64,000 bases of DNA from Paraescarpia echinospica (Eukaryota; Annelida; Polychaeta; Sabellida; Siboglinidae), in contig CM034534.1 in NCBI GenBank assembly GCA_020002185.1, forward strand, positions 16,388,915 through 16,452,914, read 5' to 3'. The notes below the pieces were generated by a model, which saw nothing but the letters and a program-made list of their open reading frames with translations, had not been told where the DNA came from and did not search any database. The translations under genes were made by a program, and so were the position numbers. This document shows, piece after piece, positions 1-11,540 of this stretch (positions within the stretch are counted from its first letter, which is position 1; every line of letters starts with the position of its first letter).

Positions 1-390
1 GTGAATAAGAAGAAGGGAGGGGAACGGCAGCTAGACCATATTCTGATGGACCAAAGGTGGATGACTAGCGTGGTGTACTGTTACAGTGAACCATGCAGCA
101 CGTTGGCACGCTTCGGTTCTGATCGCCGTATTGTTACATCTACAAAACAACTCGTTCTTCGAAAGAAAAACACGCCACCATACAAAGTAACAGACGACCA
201 CACACTGGATACAGAGAATGCATTAGAAATCAGCACACGCGTGAGTTTGGGAATGTATTCGAGACACTAAAAACGCGAAATGAAACAGAAAACGAGTGAC
301 AAAGATGTGTTATTTCTGCTGCAGAGAAAATGCTTTTTATACGTAAGAAACGGAAAAAGAAAACTCATTAAGACGACCGCCGTGACACAG
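1..390 (+). pseudogene. LINE endonuclease remnant, 5' cut by window edge
   Basis: The first reading frame contains the segment ERQLDHILMDQRWMT followed by FGSDRRIVTSTKQLVLRK. This matches the C-terminal part of the apurinic endonuclease-like domain of RTE/CFDP2-like LINE ORF2 proteins, in which the box is normally QLDHIL...SDHRIV. The catalytic histidine of the SDH box reads as arginine here, so the enzyme would be inactive. The frame stops at 268-270. A shifted frame continues with weak LINE-like linker similarity to about 390 and then stops. No reverse transcriptase follows. This is a dead fragment, and its 5' part lies outside the window. Confidence 0.6.
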
Positions 391-599
391 CAGTCAGGAC
401 GAATTTGACGACGAGTACAGCGTCTACCAGGAACATATCCTGTGGCCTATTTAGGATCTCGAAAAATGGAACAAATTCTATTATCCATGATACTTCATTG
501 CAAACCGTACGCACTTGTGCATACGGTTGTTGGAGAAGGATTATGAACCAATTGTCAAATGAGTGCTATAACCCGACGCGCTCTCCTCGAGTATGTAAG
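391..599. other. No recognisable feature
   Basis: Short open frames here have no recognisable domain. The stretch separates the endonuclease remnant from the first minisatellite. Confidence 0.5.
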
Positions 600-1540
600 T
601 CGCATGTCCTCCCCTAAATACACAACATTTCCTCCCCCAAATATACCACATATCCTCCCCCTAAATATACCATATATCCTCCCCCTAAATATACCACCTT
701 TCCTCCCCAAATATACCACATATCATCCCCCTATATATACCACATGTCCTCCCCTAAATACACCACATTTCCTCCCCAAATATACCACATATCATCCCCC
801 TAAATATACCACATGTCCTCCCCCTAAATACACCACATTTCCTTCCCCAAATATACTACGTATCATCCCCCTAAATATACCACATGTCCTCCCCCTAAAT
901 ATACCACCTTTCCTCCAAATATACCACATATCCTCCTCCTAAATGTACCACATGTCCTCCCCTAAATACACCCCATTTCCTCCCCCAAATATACCACATG
1001 TCATCCCCCTAATTATACCACATGTCCTCCCCCTAAATACACCACATTTCCTCCCCCAAATATACCACATATCATCCCCATAAATATACCACCTTTCCTC
1101 CCCAAAATATACCACATATCATCCCCCTAAATATACCACATGTCCTCCCCTAAATACACCACATTTCCTCCCCAAATATACGACATATCATCCCCCTAAA
1201 TATACCACATGTCCTCCCCTAAATACACCCCATTTCCTCCCCCAAATATACCACATATAATCCCCCTAAATATACCACATGTCCTCCCCTAAATATACCA
1301 CCTTTCCTCCAAATATACCACATATCCTCCTCCTAAATGTACCACATGTCCTCTCCTAAATACACCACATTTCCTCCCCCAAATATACCACATATCATCC
1401 CCCTAAATATACCACATGTCCTCCCCCTAAATACACCACATTTCCTCCCCCAAATATACCACATATCATCCCCATAAATATACCACATTTCCTCCCCCTA
1501 AATACACCATATGTCCTCCCCATAAAAATACAACACGCCC
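600..1540. repeat. Minisatellite, 23-25 bp unit (left block)
   Basis: Tandem units such as cctccccctaaatatacc plus acatgt or acattt run for about 940 bp, alternating between aaatataccacatatcat and aaatacaccacatttcct forms. Units of 23-25 bp are imperfect and there is some higher-order alternation of two or three unit types. Open frames across the block are only by-products of the repeat. A related array resumes at 2140 after an interposed LINE fragment. Confidence 0.93.
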
Positions 1541-1542
1541 TT

Positions 1543-2130
1543 AACCCTAAGTTAAAGTTGGGCCACATGTTCAATATTATCAATGGTAATGCTCCAGCAT
1601 ATTTAAGAGCAAATGTTGAAATGGTTCATCATAGATACCCAACAAGAGCCAGTGAATTGGCACGTGTTATTCCCAGAATAAAGGGTTCTGGACGAACTTA
1701 TTATATTATCGTTTATACAGGTATATGCCACTGGAACAACTTGACAATCGAAACAAAACAATGTCGATCTAAAATTAGTTTTAGAAAAAAGGTGACGACC
1801 CCTTTATATAGTAGATTGGTGGCCCGTGAACACAATTTTTTACGCTGCGTCTTAATATTTAATGAAAACTATTTATTTATTTATTGTATTTTAAATTTTG
1901 CAATTTTTTACATATATCATTTTTTTTAAATCGTATTATTTATCTATTTATTATTTTATTTTTTTATACTATAATTACTTATTCACTTTTTTGTGAGGAC
2001 CACATTTGAAATAAGTGTACTATGTGTGTTTTTATGTGCTATCCTCGGTATTAGTATATATATGCCATATTTTTAAAAATTATGTAATGCATGTATATAA
2101 TGTTACTGAATAAACTCACTCACACACACA
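1543..2130 (+). mobile_element. 3' end of a LINE (ORF2 C-terminus plus 3' UTR)
   Basis: From about 1549 the frame reads KLKLGHMFNIINGNAPAYL, then a YPTRASE box, VIPRIKGSGRT, WNNLTIETKQCRSK and SFRKKV. This succession is characteristic of the C-terminal tail of CR1/jockey-superfamily ORF2 proteins, downstream of the reverse transcriptase core (in intact relatives: HNTR, a P-x-x-K block, GIKLWNSLP, SFKKKVK). An AT-rich 3' UTR follows, ending in a gaataaactcactcacacac motif. Only the last 130 or so codons survive, so this is a 5'-truncated insertion. It lies inside a minisatellite whose units continue on both sides. Confidence 0.72.
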
Positions 2131-2139
2131 CAAATACAT

Positions 2140-2555
2140 TACACGCCCTCCCCTAAATACACCACATTCCCCCTAAATTTACAACATGACCTCCCCCTAA
2201 TTACACCACACGTCCTCACACTAAATACACCACATGCCCTAACCTTAAATACGTTACGCACCTTCCCCTAAATACATCATATTTCCTCCCCAAAAATATG
2301 CCACATTTCATCCTCTAAATACACCGCACGCCCTACCACTAAATACACCACACGCCCTCCCCCTAAATACACCGCACGCCCTCCCCCTAAATACACCACA
2401 CGCCCTCCCCCTAAATACACCGCACGCCCTCCACAAAATACACCACACGCCCTCCCCCTAAATACACCGCACGCCCTCCACAAAATACACCACACGCCCT
2501 CCCCCTAAATACACCGCACGCCCTCCACAAAATACACCACCCCGTCGCTGCCTAC
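2140..2555. repeat. Minisatellite, right block of the same family
   Basis: Units resembling ccctccccctaaatacacc plus gcacg or acacg repeat with periods of about 24 and 48 bp. The core ctccccctaaatacacca is shared with the block at 600-1540, so the LINE fragment between them very probably interrupted one array. The right block is more homogeneous from 2330 onward and alternates two unit variants. Confidence 0.9.
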
Positions 2556-2985
2556 AAACGTGACCAAGCCGAAGTCTTCTAGGAACTACACTAGACGCAT
2601 TACTGATATGAAATGAGGAACCACAGCACGGCAACCAGAACATTGACGTGCAAACCACTGCAGATCACCATCTATGTATCCTCAAAAGGAAGATGTGGGA
2701 TTGTAAAAGGAAAACAAACTAGGGCACTGGTGGATGGACACGAGACAGGAGGTATAGGAAGCAGCATATTTGGTAATCATGGTGATAACAATGTTGAATG
2801 TTGATGGTGTTTTTTCTTCAAGAGTTGTCTTTCAAACCCAACATCGATCACCTTCCATGCGGACACATCGCTCAGTGAGAGGCGTCGCTAACATCTATCT
2901 ACAGATACATTTCGTGATGTCGCACTCGCAAGTAACCCACAACAAAGAGAGGCGGTAACTGATTTAGCACGACTGTTGGTAAGGT
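2556..2985. other. No recognisable feature
   Basis: Two short overlapping open frames occur here (2613-2804 and 2770-2958), but neither shows a domain, signal peptide or splice context that I can defend. Confidence 0.5.
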
Positions 2986-2992
2986 TAGTCTA

Positions 2993-3705
2993 GGCCTGAC
3001 ATCAGCCGAGGTGTCCTAGTCCAGGGCTGACATCAGCCGAGATGTCCTAGTCCAGGGCTGACATCAGCCGAGATGTCCTAGTCCAGGGCTGACATTAGCC
3101 GAGATGTCCTAGTCCAGGGCTGACATCAGCCGAGATGTCTTAGTCCAGGGCTGACATCAGCCGAGATGTCCTATAGTCCAGGGCTGACATCAGCCGAGAA
3201 TCCTAGTCCAGGGCTGACATCAGCCGATATGTCCTAGTCCAGGGCTGACATCAGCGTAGATGTCCTAGTCCTGGCCCGACTCAGCCGAAATGTACTGACA
3301 TCAGTGTAGATGTCCTAGTCCTGGCCTGACATCAGCCTAAGGACTTGCATTCCCTGACATCAACCTATGGCCCCACGGTCAACACCAGCTTAGGGTCCAT
3401 GACTTGACAAAGATATAGTGCCCCATGGGCTGACATCAGCCTAGGACCCCATGGCTTAACAGAGGTATGGTGCCCCATGGCCTGACAGAGGTATGGTGCC
3501 CCATGGCCTGAGACTAGCCTATGGCCCCATGGCCTACATCAGCTTATGACCCATGGCCTGACAGAGGTATATGCCCTCTGGCCTGACACCAGCCTATGAC
3601 TCCATTGCCTACGCCAGCTTAGGCCCCATGGTCTGACAGGGATATAGGGCCCCGAGGCTTGACACCAGCCTTTGAGACCCATTACATGTCTGACACCTAT
3701 CTAAC
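2993..3705. repeat. 31-bp minisatellite decaying into a longer-unit array
   Basis: From 2993 to about 3340 the unit ggctgacatcagccgagat plus gtcctagtccag repeats roughly eleven times with a 31-bp period. It then degrades into 30-35-bp units built on ggcctgacagaggtatggtg and gacatcagcctaggacccc. The ctgacatcag core is seen again immediately downstream of the LINE at 8262-8530, so the LINE appears to sit inside this array. Confidence 0.9.
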
Positions 3706-3784
3706 ATCCCTCAAAACCGCCAACGTTTGCTGCTTAGCCTGTGATTAGACCCTACTATTGCGTAACAGACAACCACCAGCAACA

Positions 3785-4441
3785 ATGAGCAAGAAGAGAC
3801 CGACCTCGACCACCGTTGAACTTGTAGAACAAATCAAGCTAGCGCTAAGTGACGATAACGTAATCGCGGCCCTTGCTACCCGGATTGCTACAATAGTTGC
3901 TGACAAAATAAATAGAAGGCTCGAAAATCTTGAAAAGGAGTTGACAGACAAGGATGCACGAATTGAACAACTTGAGCAAGCTGTTGATAATCTGGAGCAG
4001 TACAGCCGTCGGTCCTCGGTGCGCATTACAGGAATAGTTGAAAACAAAGACGGTGAACAAATTGATAAGATTATCACTGACTTGTTTAACGATATGGACA
4101 TGCCATTAAAAATGGACCATATCAACAGGGCCCATAGGATTGGGCCAAGAAAATCCGCCACAAACAAAAACCACTCGCGCCAAATAATAGTCCAGTTCAA
4201 AGACTATAAATCGAAGAATGACTTCATTAAAGCTCGAAAACGGCTACGCACTAAACGATCAAATGTCTACATATCGGAAGATCTCACCCAGAAGAGAGCA
4301 AGACTACTGTTCTTGTGCCGGACATTAAAGAAACAGCACAAGATTCTCGACTGTTGGTCGTATGATGGAAGGATTGTCATAAAGGACCTAAAGGGAACAA
4401 TCAAAACCGTCAGTCGAGATGATGAACTAAATGCACTGTAA
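3785..4441 (+). CDS. LINE ORF1 protein, 218 aa (copy A)
   Basis: Starts at an ATG in the context caacaATG. An upstream in-frame start at 3758 is non-ATG and less likely. Residues about 13-35 are polar and acidic. Residues about 45-75 (INRRLENLEKELTDKDARIE and the following EQLEQAVDNLEQYSRR) form a strong heptad-like coiled coil ending in the QYSRRSSVRITGI motif typical of L1-ORF1-like (Transposase_22) proteins, which leads into an RRM-like fold. IVQFKDYKSKNDFIKARK then corresponds to the second RRM half, and ISEDLTQKRARLLFLCR to the C-terminal domain. Proteins of this family trimerise and bind their own RNA as nucleic-acid chaperones. The frame is intact. ORF2 follows about 330 bp downstream. 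Confidence 0.88.
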   Translation: MSKKRPTSTTVELVEQIKLALSDDNVIAALATRIATIVADKINRRLENLEKELTDKDARIEQLEQAVDNLEQYSRRSSVRITGIVENKDGEQIDKIITDLFNDMDMPLKMDHINRAHRIGPRKSATNKNHSRQIIVQFKDYKSKNDFIKARKRLRTKRSNVYISEDLTQKRARLLFLCRTLKKQHKILDCWSYDGRIVIKDLKGTIKTVSRDDELNAL

Positions 4442-4751
4442 TTGCGTTGGACATTGGCCCAAGTCACGGTGGATATTTTGTATCTCTAGTCGGCCTATCA
4501 TGGTGCTTGTTCACATAGGGACTGTACCATTCATGGACTCATTCATGGACACCTTCGTTTTCTACATATGGTTCGTGTCTTATTTAATTACTCATATATA
4601 CTTTATTACTATATGTTATCGATACATATCATGTATTCTAACTAACCTACTACAACTTAACAGATGTCACATAACGTTGTTTTTTTTATAAAACGGTCTG
4701 TAAATGTTATATGCAGCTATAGAAGCATTATTGTGTACCGTGTGAATATGT

Positions 4752-7700
4752 ATGTATATACTGCATTTCATTGCTATGAGCCAATTACGTAATACTACCT
4801 TAGGTGATGTACAAGATTATGAAACTGGCAATGCTGCAATGCGGAATATAGATCCCGATTGTAATTTACTCACAACAGATAGCTTTGTAAATACTAAATA
4901 TTATCTTGAGGATGATATAAATGAAGTTATAACAAGAAATAATATCTCTGATGAAGAGTTTTCACTTATGCATTTAAATATCCGTAGCTTGCCAAAGAAC
5001 ATTAGCAAATTGGGTGATTTCTTGTCACTGATCGATAACAGGTTCTCGGTCATCGGTCTAAGCGAAACTTGGTTACATAATGACAATCTTGATCTGTATG
5101 AATTGCCAGAGTACAAAAGTATACATTTGACTAGGCCCTCCAAGAAGGGAGGTGGTGTATCCTTATATGTTCGTAAGTCCCTTGAGTGTACTGAATTACC
5201 AGAAATGAGTGTCATAACTGAATATCTGGAATGCGTTTTTATTGAAATCAAGACTCGGTCTAAGACATGCAATAACAAAACAACTGTAGGTGTTGTCTAT
5301 CGACCACCTAATACAAACATTACTGCTTTCACAGAACATGTTATCAATATTATACAAACTCTCAAGGTTGATAATAAACAGTGTTACATAATGGGTGACT
5401 TTAACATTAATCTACTTAATTATGGTAGTCACACGGAAACTCAAGATTACATAGATGCAATGTTCCAACAGGCATTTATACCCCTTATCAGCAAGCCTAC
5501 TAGAATAACAGCAACAACTGCCACTGTCATCGATAATATATACAGCAATGATTTAATTGGTGCAAATTATCAATTGCATGGAATAATATATACAGATATT
5601 TCTGACCACCTACCAATATTTTTGCTCACTAAACATACTGATAGCACAAAGGTAGAAATGACAATAGCGACTAGAATATATAATGCGCAGACTACTGCTA
5701 CATTCAAAGAGAGTATAGATAAAATATGCTGGGATGACGTTTATGCATGCAGAGATCCACAAGAATGTTATTCTGTATTCATTAATGAGATATTAGTTGC
5801 ATACAATAATTCATTTCCGTTAGCTAACACAACTATTAGGAAAAGAAAACATAAACCGTGGATTACTATGGGACTCCGACACTCCATTAGAACTAAAACA
5901 AATTGTATATGTATTACTTGAAAAAACCGACTGTCTTCAATGAAACTAATTATAAAAGATATAGAAATAAAATAAATTGTCTTATTACTGTAGCAGAAAG
6001 AGAATACTATCGACATGAGCTTCAACAGCACAAGGGTAATTTAAAAAAAACCTGGATAGTCTTAAAGAGTATTATAGGAAGGAAGGAAGCATTTTTATCT
6101 AATGATAAATTACTAATTGACGGTAAATTAACAACAACAAAAAAATGCATAGCTGATACATTTAATGAATATTTTACAAGTATAGGTCCAGAACTGGCTG
6201 ATAAAATACCAGTCATATCAGAGAGACCTGATGAATACCTCCAAGGAGTCTATAAAAATTCAATGTATTTGTCGCCAACCACACCAGATGAGATAAAGGG
6301 AATTATTAAGAATTTAAAAAACTCTAGTCCTGGATGGGATGGCATAAAACCTATTATTGTCAAACAGGCCTTCTCCAACCTACTTGATCCTTTAAGTTAC
6401 ATTGTAAATTTATCATTTGATCAAGGATATGTTCCTGATCAACTAAAAATAGCTGATATAGTTCCTGTTTTTAAAAATGGCGATACATCATTAATTAATA
6501 ATTACAGGCCTATTTCTGTCTTGCCTGTATTTTCAAAGGTTTTTGAAAGATTAATGTACAATAGATTAATGAATTACATAATGAAACATAACATCTTGTC
6601 TAATTCCCAATTTGGATTTAGGAAAGGATATTCTACTGATATGGCTATTTCACTGCTAATTGACAAAATTAGTAAGGCAATTGATACCAAAGAGCACGTA
6701 ATTGGGTTATTTCTGGATTTAGCCAAAGCCTTTGATACCGTTAATCATAATATATTATTGAGAAAATTAACACATTATGGAATCAGAGGAAATATACTCC
6801 AATGGATTCGTAACTTTTTAAGTAACAGACAACAACGAGTAAAATTCTATGGAACAAAATCTTCCCTTAAAAACATAACATGTGGTGTTCCGCAGGGTTC
6901 AATTCTGGGACCTTTACTCTTTCTTATCTATATAAATGATTTATCTACTTTATCTGACTCAACGTTTACCATTATGTTTGCTGATGACACGAGCATCTTT
7001 ATACAAGGCAACAATATAGATGAAATGGAAAATGTTTTGAACTCTGAAATAAAAAAACTATCTTTATGGCTTAACATTAATAAACTTTCTTTGAATATAC
7101 AGAAAACTCACACAGTGACCTTTAGTAATACGATCAGTATAAGAGAGAGGTGTAATAACATTTGCATAGACGGCATACAAATTAACACTGTACATGAGAT
7201 AAAGTTTTTGGGTTTGCTTATAAATAATACATTGAATTGGAGCACACACATTAAATATATATCAAATAAAATTTCTAAGAATATTGGTATTATAAAAAAG
7301 GTGACAAACAAATTAGATAACAAATCATTGTTAAACCTGTATTACATGTTTATATACCCATATATTACTTATTGTAATGTCGTCTGGGGAAAGGGCCCCG
7401 AATATATACCTTGCTAAAATTCATTTACTCCAAAAACGAGTTTTGCGTGTAATAAGTCATGTAGGATTTATTGAACATACGCAGCCTTTATTTACATCTT
7501 ATCAAATAATGAATATTTATGACGTAAATAAATATTTATGCTGTATTCTAATGTACAAGCATAATAGGGGTATGTTGCCAGATATATATCATGATGTATT
7601 TGTCCTGCAAATATCCACACATAAATATAATACAAGACAGGAAGTAACATATAAAATACCATTCTGCAAGACTAATTGTAGACAACTGTCTTTGGCTTAT

Positions 7701-7814
7701 GTTGGTCCTAAAATCTGGAATACATTTATTACAAATAACTATTTACAATATTGTACATCTATTCATATGTTCAAACAAAGGACCAAGCGTCTAATTCTAG
7801 CAAACATATGCTAA
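4752..7814 (+). pseudogene. LINE ORF2 (endonuclease-reverse transcriptase), frameshifted, copy A
   Basis: The first part (4752-5921; the likeliest start is the ATG at 4776, MSQLRN) is an APE-like endonuclease with LMHLNIRSLPKN, GLSETWL, VVYRPPN, IMGDFNINLL and SDHLPIF, so its catalytic residues are present. A missing base in the A-run near 5890 shifts the frame before YYLKKPTVF. The second part (5903-7417) is the reverse transcriptase, with NYRPISVLPVFSKVFERL, FGFRKGYST, FLDLAKAFDTVNH, GVPQGSILGPLLFLIYIND and an intact MFADDTSIF catalytic box. An extra A at about 7390 (ggggaaaggg) shifts the frame again; the C-terminal tail continues at 7377-7814. Copy B lacks that second shift. The enzyme would nick target DNA and copy the LINE RNA, but this copy cannot make it whole. 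Confidence 0.9.
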
Positions 7815-7825
7815 ATGCTGCTTTA

Positions 7826-8036
7826 ATGTAATTTTGTCATGTTAAGATGTACCCTGTGTTCAGTGTTAGGTACTCGTATAATGTTGTCGTGTTAAGATGT
7901 ACCTGGTGTTCAGTGTTACGGTACTCGTGTAATGTTGTCATGTTAAGATGTACCTGATGTTCAGTGTTACGGTACTCGCATAATGATGTCATGTTAAGAT
8001 GTACCTGATGTTCAGACTTACGGTACTCGTATAATG
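7826..8036. repeat. 51-bp tandem repeat in the LINE 3' UTR
   Basis: About four copies of a unit containing gtcatgttaagatgtacctg followed by atgttcagtgttacggtactcg, with a 51-bp period, lie between the ORF2 stop and the polyadenylation-like region. The same array is in copy B at about 20017-20227. 3' UTR repeats of this sort are known from several LINEs. Confidence 0.85.
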
Positions 8037-8261
8037 CATTATTAAATAAATTGTTAGTTTATTATGAAGATGTTTTTTTTTTTTTTTTTTTTACACGAAT
8101 CATAGATTTCATTGCATATATGACATGAATAAGGAACACAAGCAATGTGTTGCTTCGTTCCATTTGATACGTAATGTATACATGTTTCATGTTACTGCTA
8201 CATCTGTGATATACTTAACATTATGTATCAATAAAGATTATTATTATTATTATTATCCCCA

Positions 8262-8530
8262 GTGCTGGACTGACGTCAGTCTAATTCACCCTCGACCTGT
8301 GTTAGGCCATGAGTCCCTATGCTGGTGTCACCCTTGGACTAGAACATCTAGACTGGCAAAGACATGCCAAGTTAGGACTAGAACATGTTAGGCCATAATA
8401 TCAACCTAACACACCAAATGCCGGCCTGACATCAGTCTAACACACCAAATACAGGTCTGACATCAGTCGAACACACCCAATAGTGGCCTGACATCAACCC
8501 ACAACACCCAGCCTGACTGCAGCCTGGGCA
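8262..8530. repeat. Degenerate ctgacatcag minisatellite, right of the LINE
   Basis: Units such as ggcctgacatcagtctaaca plus caccaaat recur with irregular spacing. The ctgacatcag core matches the array at 2993-3705 on the other side of the LINE. This supports insertion of the LINE into, or beside, that array. Confidence 0.7.
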
Positions 8531-9359
8531 ATGCTTCATCGCGTCATGTCCATTATTTCTGGACTGTCCGTGCTATCAATGAACGAAGTTTACACCGGAC
8601 TAGCGGCTTTGTGCAACGTGTGATGGATTACTGATTCAGCTTTAGATTTAGGATAGGACCTGGGACAATATGTCTAATCTGATCCAACATTTGCCTTTGA
8701 GTTTGAAGAAGTATGCAATTGTCTGTGCGCGACGTTTAATAACATTGCTATTTAATAATAATAATAATAATACATTTATATTATCCACACATAGGTTACT
8801 GTATGAATTAAATAAAATTAGTCTTTTCAAGAAAACGAAATAAAGGAATGCGGTCGTATTTTTAGTACGCTGGTGTAAAATAGGATGACATATATTTTAT
8901 TTTCTCGCTAATACGTTGCACAGTTATTTCGGTGTGGAACAAAGGTGAAAACCCACACTTCCTCGCAAATAAACCAATGCTGACAAGTGCAAAAGTTATT
9001 ACTTACAGGAGAATGTCCCAGTTCGAGCTGATGGGTTTACTTCGCGCAAGACTGTCTTATGGAAGACAAGTTCTGTTCGTTTCGCTATTTGCTTCAGCAG
9101 CACGCGCGCTTTGCCTTAATAGTTCGTGCTTAAAAAACATATACAACAACAACGGAGTAAGAGGTCAATATGACGGTAATGCGGTTCCATTTGATGGTAC
9201 GGATCTAAGTCGTGTTCCCACGGGGGAAGCTTTCAAGTTTGGCGGGTGTGGAAGAAGGGTAAGTAGGAGAAACGCACCGAACCAAGCGCACGGGGTGAAC
9301 GAGGCGTCTTTTATGTACCAACGCATCCCGTGCCTGTGCGTGCGTTTACTCGTATAACA
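8531..9359. other. No recognisable gene; short (taa)n
   Basis: A (aat)n run lies at about 8752-8772. An open frame at 8932-9357 (141 codons) has a non-AUG-like start, no recognisable domain and no supporting splice signal, so I do not call it a gene. The same sequence is present at 20722-21550 in copy B. Confidence 0.5.
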
Positions 9360-9616
9360 TGGATTCGTCAAACAAATACGTGGCACTGTGTGTGTAAATG
9401 CATTACACACACGTAAGCACATACACGCACGTACGTACGTACCCACGCAAGCACGCACGCACACACACACATACATATATGCATACATGCATACATACAT
9501 ACACACAAATACATACATACATACATACATACATACATACATACATGCATACATACATACATACACACACATACAGACACACAGACAGACAGACAGACAT
9601 ACAGACAGACAGACAC

Positions 9617-9687
<71 letters not shown>

Positions 9688-9867
9688 GGCAGACAGACAG
9701 ACAGATAGGGAGACAGACAAACAGACACACATGCGCGAACGCGCACAAGTAAACGCGCAAACACACGCACGCACGCAAGCACGCACACATACATACATGC
9801 ATACACACATACACGCTTACATGCATTCATACATACATTCATACATACATACATACATACACACACG

Positions 9868-9921
<54 letters not shown>

Positions 9922-9950
9922 CACACACACATACATACATACATACATAC
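9360..9950. repeat. Compound microsatellite (acat)n-(cagA)n-(ac)n, copy A
   Basis: Blocks of acgt, (acat)n at 9470-9560, (acag)n at 9585-9710, mixed acgc/acat, then (ac)n at 9860-9930. Long open frames on both strands (up to 284 codons) are consequences of tetranucleotide repeats lacking stops and are not genes. The array is the same length at 21551-22141 in copy B, which is unexpected for two independently evolving loci. Confidence 0.95.
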
Positions 9951-11019
9951 TGTAGAGTGCACGTGGCACAGTGACGTGCACGTAGTACTGCGGACTGTAG
10001 GTGCCACTATTGAATTCAAAGGGCATGACGAGGCAGCGTCCGCCGTCAGCCCAAATTAGTTGCAGTCGTCAGCACAGACTTTGTTCTCTTCCGTTATCGA
10101 CGTTTCCAACACGTTGCGCTTCTGTTGAGATTAGTGCGTTGTAGTTGGCAGGAGGCCTTATGTGACTTTGTCAAAAACGAATTTTTTATTTCTCCAAACC
10201 TTCCGTGTGATTCGTGACACACACCTGCATCATCACCTTTCGAAGCATTTCCTTTCCATCTAGATGACGGTCAACGATTCTCATGCATATATCAGCACTG
10301 AGCAGACGAAGGCGTTCATGTGTTATTCCTCGTTCTTGTTGTCACATCCTTCCAAATATTCCCTGGTTTGCAATATTAACAACTTACGCATCTTGCATCT
10401 TATACATGTTTTTGTTGGTCATGAATTTTTGTCTTTTTAATATTCAAAAATAAATAAACGTCCTCACTTTACATGTTTACGTTGATTATTTTGTTGGTTA
10501 GATCCTTTCTGCAATCACCGTTGTGTGGTCAGCATATTCGGTATTATTGATGCATCTTCCACCGATCCTGACGCCTGGCATTCAGTATAAAAAGTCAAGG
10601 TAAGTTCTTGTATATCGCGGCATCCACGCCGTAAGCATTTGACACGTCACCATCTGGCAAATCTGCTCGTTGTAGAGCCATCTCGATTTATCTGGGAAGC
10701 AATTAATGAGCTTGCGAAAAACACGTTGAGCGCTAAATAAATACATATACCATCAACTTTGATGAATTCGTGATAATCTGCACGGTATTCTCATAAAACG
10801 TTCATACCACTCTGTTGGTGGGTATTGAATAGCTTGTATTATATGCTACAGGATAATACGGGAGTCATTATATAAAACGAATTGGCTATTGTCAAACCAT
10901 CAAAATATGGTTGTATGTCAGTAACGAGCGACATACGTATACTCGATACAGCGAGAGCTGCTAAATGATATCATAGATCACGAGGCAATGTGCCGCTTTG
11001 ACGTTCTCTCCGCTAATTG
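9951..11019. other. No recognisable gene; upstream of the receptor
   Basis: No defensible open frame or transposon end is seen in this stretch. It lies 5' of the CpG-rich region in front of receptor exon 1 and may hold regulatory sequence, but nothing specific can be shown. Copy B has the same sequence at 22142-23210. Confidence 0.5.
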
Positions 11020-11540
11020 CGACTAGTTCGCCAGCACCGACTGATGAGGTCCATCTTAAGTTGCAGTTGTATCGGCAGTGGCCATGGTCGGCGAGTGCGT
11101 CGTCACGTGACGACACGTCGTCGCTAATAAGCCGAGGGATGAAAGCGGACGGCGTCGTATCGGAATACATACGTACAGGCGCAGTGCTCCGACACACGGC
11201 GTCAGCTTGGGTCGCCGACTAGACTTAGGCCAGGCAGTCGATCGCGAGGCGTCACTGATACAACGGTTGCTACCAGGCGCGGTCGTCGCTTTATGTGCGT
11301 TGACACCTGTGTGTGTGCACTTGTGACACTGACTGGACCTCCGGCCGGCTGACCGCTGCGGTGGACGCGTTAGATGTGTTGACCAGCGCTGTTTTTGCAG
11401 TTTGCGCGCGGAACATGCGCTTTGTACGCGGTTTGTGTACCTGGATATTGACGACGAGTTTGTAGCGTTGAAGCGACGCGTTGATAGGTGCCCGGCGAAA
11501 GGACCCGCTGAAAGTAGCTGTCGGTGTTTACACTAGCAAC
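11020..11540 (+). promoter_or_regulatory. CpG-rich 5' flank / 5' UTR of the receptor gene, copy A
   Basis: Base composition changes sharply here: CpG dinucleotides become frequent (cgtcgtcacgtgacgac, tcgccgac, ggccggctgaccgctgcgg), unlike the AT-rich surroundings. A perfect 16-bp palindrome centred on an E-box (TCACGTGA) lies at 11099-11114. No TATA box is evident. The region likely holds the transcription start and 5' UTR, but the start site itself is not visible. The identical segment is at 23211-23731. Confidence 0.45.

Larger units (their letters stand above)
3712..8256 (+). mobile_element. CR1/jockey-superfamily LINE, copy A
   Basis: A nearly full-length non-LTR retrotransposon. It has ORF1 (coiled coil plus RNA-binding-like region), ORF2 with endonuclease then reverse transcriptase, a 3' UTR with a 51-bp tandem repeat, and a 3' end of aataaag followed by (att)n at 8236-8256. 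The exact 5' end is not defined; about 3705-3715 is likely because the minisatellite stops there. ORF2 is broken by two frameshifts (near 5890 and 7390). RT style suggests the CR1/L2/Crack/Daphne side of the superfamily, but the clade cannot be fixed without a tree. Confidence 0.9.

Noticed and set aside
3745..4200. 151-codon minus-strand frame opposite LINE ORF1
   Set aside because: It is the antisense shadow of a well-supported ORF1 and has no domain of its own.
5880..5925. Programmed -1 frameshift between endonuclease and reverse transcriptase in the LINE
   Set aside because: The frame relation would fit a -1 shift and both copies share it, but there is no good slippery heptamer or downstream structure, and the two copies probably represent one locus, so sharing is not independent support. 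A one-base deletion in an A-run is more likely.
8932..9357. 141-codon open frame, identical in both copies
   Set aside because: No domain, no composition shift and no splice or start support. Being identical in the copies only reflects the duplication.
9165..10019. A 284-codon minus-strand open frame and several others of 100-185 codons
   Set aside because: They arise from tetranucleotide and dinucleotide repeats that contain no stops; cysteine/valine or threonine/histidine monotony and open frames on both strands show this. The same holds at 21356-22210.
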